Part shown: positions 61,040 to 64,000 of the stretch, piece after piece
Layout: the number at the start of each line of letters is the position of its first letter
How positions within the stretch are numbered: position 1 is the first letter of the stretch
Source of the DNA: Anaerohalosphaera lusitana
Lineage (GTDB): Bacteria > Planctomycetota > Phycisphaerae > Sedimentisphaerales > Anaerohalosphaeraceae
Length of the DNA stretch: 64,000 nucleotides
NCBI RefSeq assembly: GCF_002007645.1
Contig: NZ_CP019791.1
Location: forward strand, 3,960,593 to 4,024,592
Reading direction: 5' to 3'
Translations under genes and position numbers: made by a program
Notes under the pieces: model-generated
Databases searched by the model: none
What the model was told of the DNA's origin: nothing
Seen by the model: the letters and a program-made list of their open reading frames with translations, nothing else

Positions 61040-61628
61040 AACAATCCTCAAAAAATAAACACAGATCCGAGGACAGTATAGGGACTCTTCCCCCGATTGG
61101 CAAGTACACTCACCGGCTTGACCCTGGCACAAAGTAGAAGCTTTTCTGCGACTGTTTTCTTACTCCTACTTTTTATGACGATCATCGATCACGCAAGAAA
61201 CCCGTCGATCTACAAATATGTCTCTCCGGTCGTGGTGCTCAAGATCATGACCGCCACAGCCGCAGCCAGTATCGCGACCAGCAGCACAGTCTTCCCTCCT
61301 ATCGCTCTGCAGCGAAGCATAAGGCTCGTTACCCCCTTTGGAAAAGATGTTCTTAAAAACAAACAACTTCGTATTCAGCATAGGTCCCCCCTCTTTGCAT
61401 ACTCTAAGTTACTCATACCATTGTGAATTCAACATCTGCTATATTCATGCAATTTATACGCTCAGTCAATAGGGGCCATCCCGAATCTTACCTGGAGGTT
61501 TAGGTTCTGCATTGCATAAGGACAAACAATTACCCCCAGTACAGGCCCACAGCTTGCAATACAGCTAAGAGCATGTAGAATAGGCACTAAGAAAAATCAG
61601 CAACTAATGACATTAAGGGAGTTTCGTA
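61040..61628. other. Intergenic region with a possible tiny membrane protein gene
   Basis: About 590 bases. The only plausible gene is the small minus-strand ORF at 61210-61320. Promoters for the aldolase (minus) and YjbQ (plus) genes must lie here, but no clear boxes were assigned. Confidence 0.45.
61210..61320 (-). CDS. Tiny single-pass membrane protein, possibly frameshifted
   Basis: An ATG at 61320 opens a 36-residue frame ending TAG, with a clear membrane helix (TVLLVAILAAAVAVMIL) flanked by basic residues on the N-side. An AAGGGGG string lies about 11 bases upstream. A second ATG about 60 bases further upstream (61379) has a better GAGGGGGG site and codes for MLNTKLFVFKNIFSKG in another frame. 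Loss of one G in the GGGGG run at about 61334-61338 would join the two into one protein of about 56 residues. So this is either a real mini-protein, or a gene broken by a single-base indel. Confidence 0.45.
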   Translation of the reverse strand: MLRCRAIGGKTVLLVAILAAAVAVMILSTTTGETYL

Positions 61629-62045
61629 ATGAAGAGCTTTAGGAAAGAACTATGGTTTGAAACCACCAAACGCAGACAACTCATCAACATCACACCGGAC
61701 GTAGAGGATTGCCTCGAAAAATCCGGCATCCAGGAGGGCTTCGCACTTGTAAACGCCATGCACATCAGCGCCTCGGTCTTCATCAACGACGACGAATCGG
61801 GACTGCACCATGATTTCGAGGTCTGGCTCGAAAAGCTCGCACCCGAAAAACCCTACAGCCAGTACAAGCACAACGGCTTCGAGGACAATGCCGACGCCCA
61901 TCTCAAACGCACTATCATGGGCAGAGAAGTCGTCGTCGCAATAACAGACGGCAAGCTCGACTTCGGACCATGGGAACAGATTTTCTACGGCGAATTCGAC
62001 GGCAAACGCAAAAAACGCGTCCTCGTCAAGATGATCGGCGAATAA
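61629..62045 (+). CDS. YjbQ family (secondary thiamine-phosphate synthase-like) protein
   Basis: A 138-residue protein of the YjbQ/UPF0047 family. The typical [20 protein letters not shown] segment (about 36-55) and [31 protein letters not shown] (about 96-126) are both present. YjbQ proteins show weak thiamine-phosphate synthase activity, but their main role is not known. AAGGGAG precedes ATG 61629. It is a likely partner in transcription of the LysE-type gene 65 bases downstream. Confidence 0.9.
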   Translation: MKSFRKELWFETTKRRQLINITPDVEDCLEKSGIQEGFALVNAMHISASVFINDDESGLHHDFEVWLEKLAPEKPYSQYKHNGFEDNADAHLKRTIMGREVVVAITDGKLDFGPWEQIFYGEFDGKRKKRVLVKMIGE

Positions 62046-62109
62046 AACCGACTCAAGTTTTGACGTGTAATTTCAGGACAATGGTGCATTAGTTTCAATC
62101 GGAGCCGAC

Positions 62110-62727
62110 TTGGCAGAATTCTTATTCAGTACGGTGATAATATCCCTCTCAGGCGTGATGGCCCCCGGCGCAATGACCGCCGCCACCCTCGCCCACGGCA
62201 CCAGGCACCGTCACGCCGGAGCCCTGATCACCGCAGGCCATGCCGTCGTCGAACTGCCCCTGATCGCCTTCCTGCTGATCGGCCTGGCCACTTTCCTGCA
62301 GAACCCGGCCGTAAAAATCGCCGTCGGCATCGCAGGAGGCGGATTCCTTTGCTATATGGGATACGGCATGCTCAAGGACATGCGCAACGCAGAATTCAAG
62401 GCCGGCAGCATGGGCTCGCAAAAACCCTTGACCGCAGGCATAATCCTCTCCGCAACGAATCCCTATTTCCTCATCTGGTGGGCGACCATCGGCGTAAAAC
62501 TCGCCCTCGAAGCAAAAGAATTCAGCATGCTCGCCCTCGTCCTCTTCGCAACTCTGCACCTGACCTGCGACCTCATCTGGCTCGAGTTCCTCAGCCACGC
62601 ATCATACCAGGGCAGCAAAATAATGGGCGACAAACTCCAGAAATGGGTACTCGGAATTTGCGGCACCGCCCTGCTCTTCTTCGGCATAAAATTCCTATAC
62701 GACGCCGCCACTGACCTCATCGGCTGA
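62110..62727 (+). CDS. LysE/RhtB-family membrane exporter
   Basis: A 205-residue integral membrane protein with six helices. The N-terminal SLSGVMAPGAMTAATLAHGTRH matches the LysE/RhtB pattern of PGP and a following GxxxG, and ATNPYFLIWWATIGVKLAL is the conserved middle segment. The family exports amino acids or other small metabolites; the substrate is unknown. Start is TTG at 62110 with GGAGCC upstream. Confidence 0.85.
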   Translation: MAEFLFSTVIISLSGVMAPGAMTAATLAHGTRHRHAGALITAGHAVVELPLIAFLLIGLATFLQNPAVKIAVGIAGGGFLCYMGYGMLKDMRNAEFKAGSMGSQKPLTAGIILSATNPYFLIWWATIGVKLALEAKEFSMLALVLFATLHLTCDLIWLEFLSHASYQGSKIMGDKLQKWVLGICGTALLFFGIKFLYDAATDLIG

Positions 62728-62749
62728 ACTGAAAATCTCTACAGAGCTA

Positions 62750-64000
62750 TCACAGCCGCCTGAATTCGTTGCCCCCCGGCTCATCCTCTTCCCCATCGGC
62801 ACTATCTTCACCCCCAGTCCTTTCAGCATCCCCGGCACTCCCCTCATCCCCAGCATCATCCTCACTATCGTCCCCCTCGCCTTCCTCTAAATCCCTGGAT
62901 TCTTCCCCCCGCTCAAGCCTCTCATCCTCAACGTCCTCACCCGGCTCCACGCCCTGCTCGTCCACACCCATCTCATCCGAACGGCCACGCTTCATCTCAT
63001 CGATGTCCAGCGTCTCAACAGCCTCAACATCCGCACCTTCAACATCACCCTCATCGCCCGCCCCAGAATCTGCATCCTCAACCCCAGCAGCACTCGCACA
63101 AAGATCCCCGCCCATAACCTCCTTCAGCGTAAGATTCCGATACGTATCCCGGCACCTCTCAACGACACCGTCAATATTCGTCGGCAGCTCACCCGTCTCC
63201 ACCTTGAAAGTAGCCTTCTCCGTCGACTCGATGATCTCATCCACACTGATATTCTCAGCATCCGTCGCCAGCACATAACCCTCGACCGGCTCACTCGTCT
63301 GGAACAGCAGCCCCCGGGCGGTCAGATGCTTGAGTATCTTACTCACAAAAGCCGCAGGTAGCCGCAGACTCTCACAAACATCCTCAGAACTCACCGGTGA
63401 ACGGTTACAGAAATACGACCGGTAAATAAACCCCATTATCTTCACGACCGCAAAATCGCTCGCAATGAAATACCCCTCCCGCCGCTGCATCTTCGTGATC
63501 TCACTATCGCTCAGGCTCTTCAGATTCTGCGTCGTATACGTCACCTGCAGCCCAAACAGCACGATCAGCCACGTCACATATATCCACAGCACAGTCAGCG
63601 GGATCAGCCCCAGCATCCCGTAAACCGCATTGTACGGCACAAGCTCCGTCACATACATTCCAAACGCCCACTTAGCCGCACCCCAGATCAGCGCCGCCAC
63701 CGCCGCACCCCAAAGCGCGGGCCCAGCCTTGACCTTCGTATTCGGCAGAACGAAATACAAAAAGAAAAATGCGATCGTGCTGATAGCGTACGTAACCAGC
63801 GGGCGAATGAATTCCAGAAACCCCTCCGTCTGCCAGTTCTCGAGAACGAGATACCTCGTACTCACATAAAAACCCACACCAAGCAGCAGCGGCGTCAAAG
63901 TCAGCAGCGCCCAGTAGTTCACCAGCCTCCGCAGAAAATCCCTCCCCCGCTCCGCGTTCCATATACGATTAAACGCCTTCTCGATCGTAGTCAGCAAACC
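62750..64000 (-). CDS. YihY/virulence factor BrkB family protein, 5' end outside window
   Basis: The frame is open to the right edge, so the N-terminus is missing. The visible part starts inside the YihY fold: EKAFNRIWNAERGRDFLRRLVNYWALLTLTPLL, then four more membrane helices and VPYNAVYGMLGLIPLTVLWIYVTW, a family hallmark. After the membrane part a winged-helix-like domain occurs (about 190-260, SSEDVCESLRLPAAFVSKILKHLTARGLLF), resembling Rrf2-type DNA-binding domains. The last 110 residues are an extremely acidic Glu/Asp/Gly tail. Function of YihY is not established. Confidence 0.85.
   Translation of the reverse strand, partial: GLLTTIEKAFNRIWNAERGRDFLRRLVNYWALLTLTPLLLGVGFYVSTRYLVLENWQTEGFLEFIRPLVTYAISTIAFFFLYFVLPNTKVKAGPALWGAAVAALIWGAAKWAFGMYVTELVPYNAVYGMLGLIPLTVLWIYVTWLIVLFGLQVTYTTQNLKSLSDSEITKMQRREGYFIASDFAVVKIMGFIYRSYFCNRSPVSSEDVCESLRLPAAFVSKILKHLTARGLLFQTSEPVEGYVLATDAENISVDEIIESTEKATFKVETGELPTNIDGVVERCRDTYRNLTLKEVMGGDLCASAAGVEDADSGAGDEGDVEGADVEAVETLDIDEMKRGRSDEMGVDEQGVEPGEDVEDERLERGEESRDLEEGEGDDSEDDAGDEGSAGDAERTGGEDSADGEEDEPGGNEFRRL

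Noticed and set aside
60068-61081. 337-codon frame antisense to threonine aldolase
   Set aside because: It is the mirror of a clear ltaE gene, with His/Arg/Pro-rich composition.
1-64000. CRISPR arrays, tRNA and rRNA genes
   Set aside because: I looked for regularly spaced repeats, T-loop-like strings and rRNA-like sequence in the intergenic gaps and saw none.

Overview
The window looks like chromosomal DNA from an anaerobic or microaerophilic bacterium of the Planctomycetota, probably Phycisphaerae/Sedimentisphaerales-like. This is an inference from gene content: an mraZ-rsmH fragment of a dcw-type cluster, baeRF and DUF1570 proteins, a divergent phosphoketolase-family enzyme, two-subunit glycine decarboxylase, and PRC-barrel and BON proteins. 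No rRNA or tRNA gene was found to confirm it. Coding is dense on both strands, most genes have clear Shine-Dalgarno sequences, and GTG/TTG starts are common.

Layout. 1-2.1 kb (minus): mraZ, a small unknown gene, rsmH and an edge-truncated membrane protein, with a possible MraZ operator upstream. 2.1-9.8 kb: an M48 peptidase, a short promoter-miniORF-terminator unit, an LpxH-like phosphoesterase, PgsA, a CopB-type metal ATPase, a baeRF protein and an M50-CBS protease. 9.8-20.8 kb (minus): a stress/central-metabolism block with a TrkA-C membrane protein, phosphoketolase-like and transaldolase enzymes, Fpg, PolX, a dihydrolipoamide-dehydrogenase-like flavoprotein, a PRC-barrel protein and a six-BON protein. 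20.9-26.9 kb (minus): a tight glycan operon of a six-hairpin glycosidase, a GT4 glycosyltransferase and a fused phosphodiesterase/endonuclease-like protein. 26.9-31.6 kb: PfpI, a NarL-type regulator, and a sulfur operon of a DsrE-like protein, an MBL-rhodanese protein and split YeeE/YedE transporters. 31.7-34.6 kb (minus): two secreted proteins.

35-39.8 kb (plus): a Fur/PerR-type regulator, then a triple-rhodanese protein and an EgtD-family methyltransferase that together match the EanB/EanA route of anaerobic ergothioneine synthesis, then SufS and SufE. 39.8-44.7 kb (minus): the glycine cleavage genes gcvT-gcvH and gcvPA-gcvPB under a tandem glycine riboswitch.

45-49.3 kb (plus): a three-gene chaperone module with a membrane-anchored protein ending in a GrpE-like domain, a lidless Hsp70, and a membrane-anchored TerB/J-domain-like protein. 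This is the best candidate here for a poorly described system: a self-contained Hsp70 cycle whose exchange factor and J-partner are both tethered to the membrane. A second, divergent rsmH follows convergently.

50.8-55.3 kb (plus): a PilZ protein, a lipoprotein, TsaD, LarB, NAD(P)HX dehydratase and an AhpD-like protein. 55.3-59.5 kb is accessory: palindromic repeats, a truncated RHS gene carrying an in-frame long-palindrome insertion and interrupted by an IS630-family element with a frameshift-type transposase, then two AT-richer orphan ORFs. 60-64 kb: threonine aldolase, a possible tiny membrane protein, YjbQ, a LysE-family exporter and an edge-truncated YihY protein.
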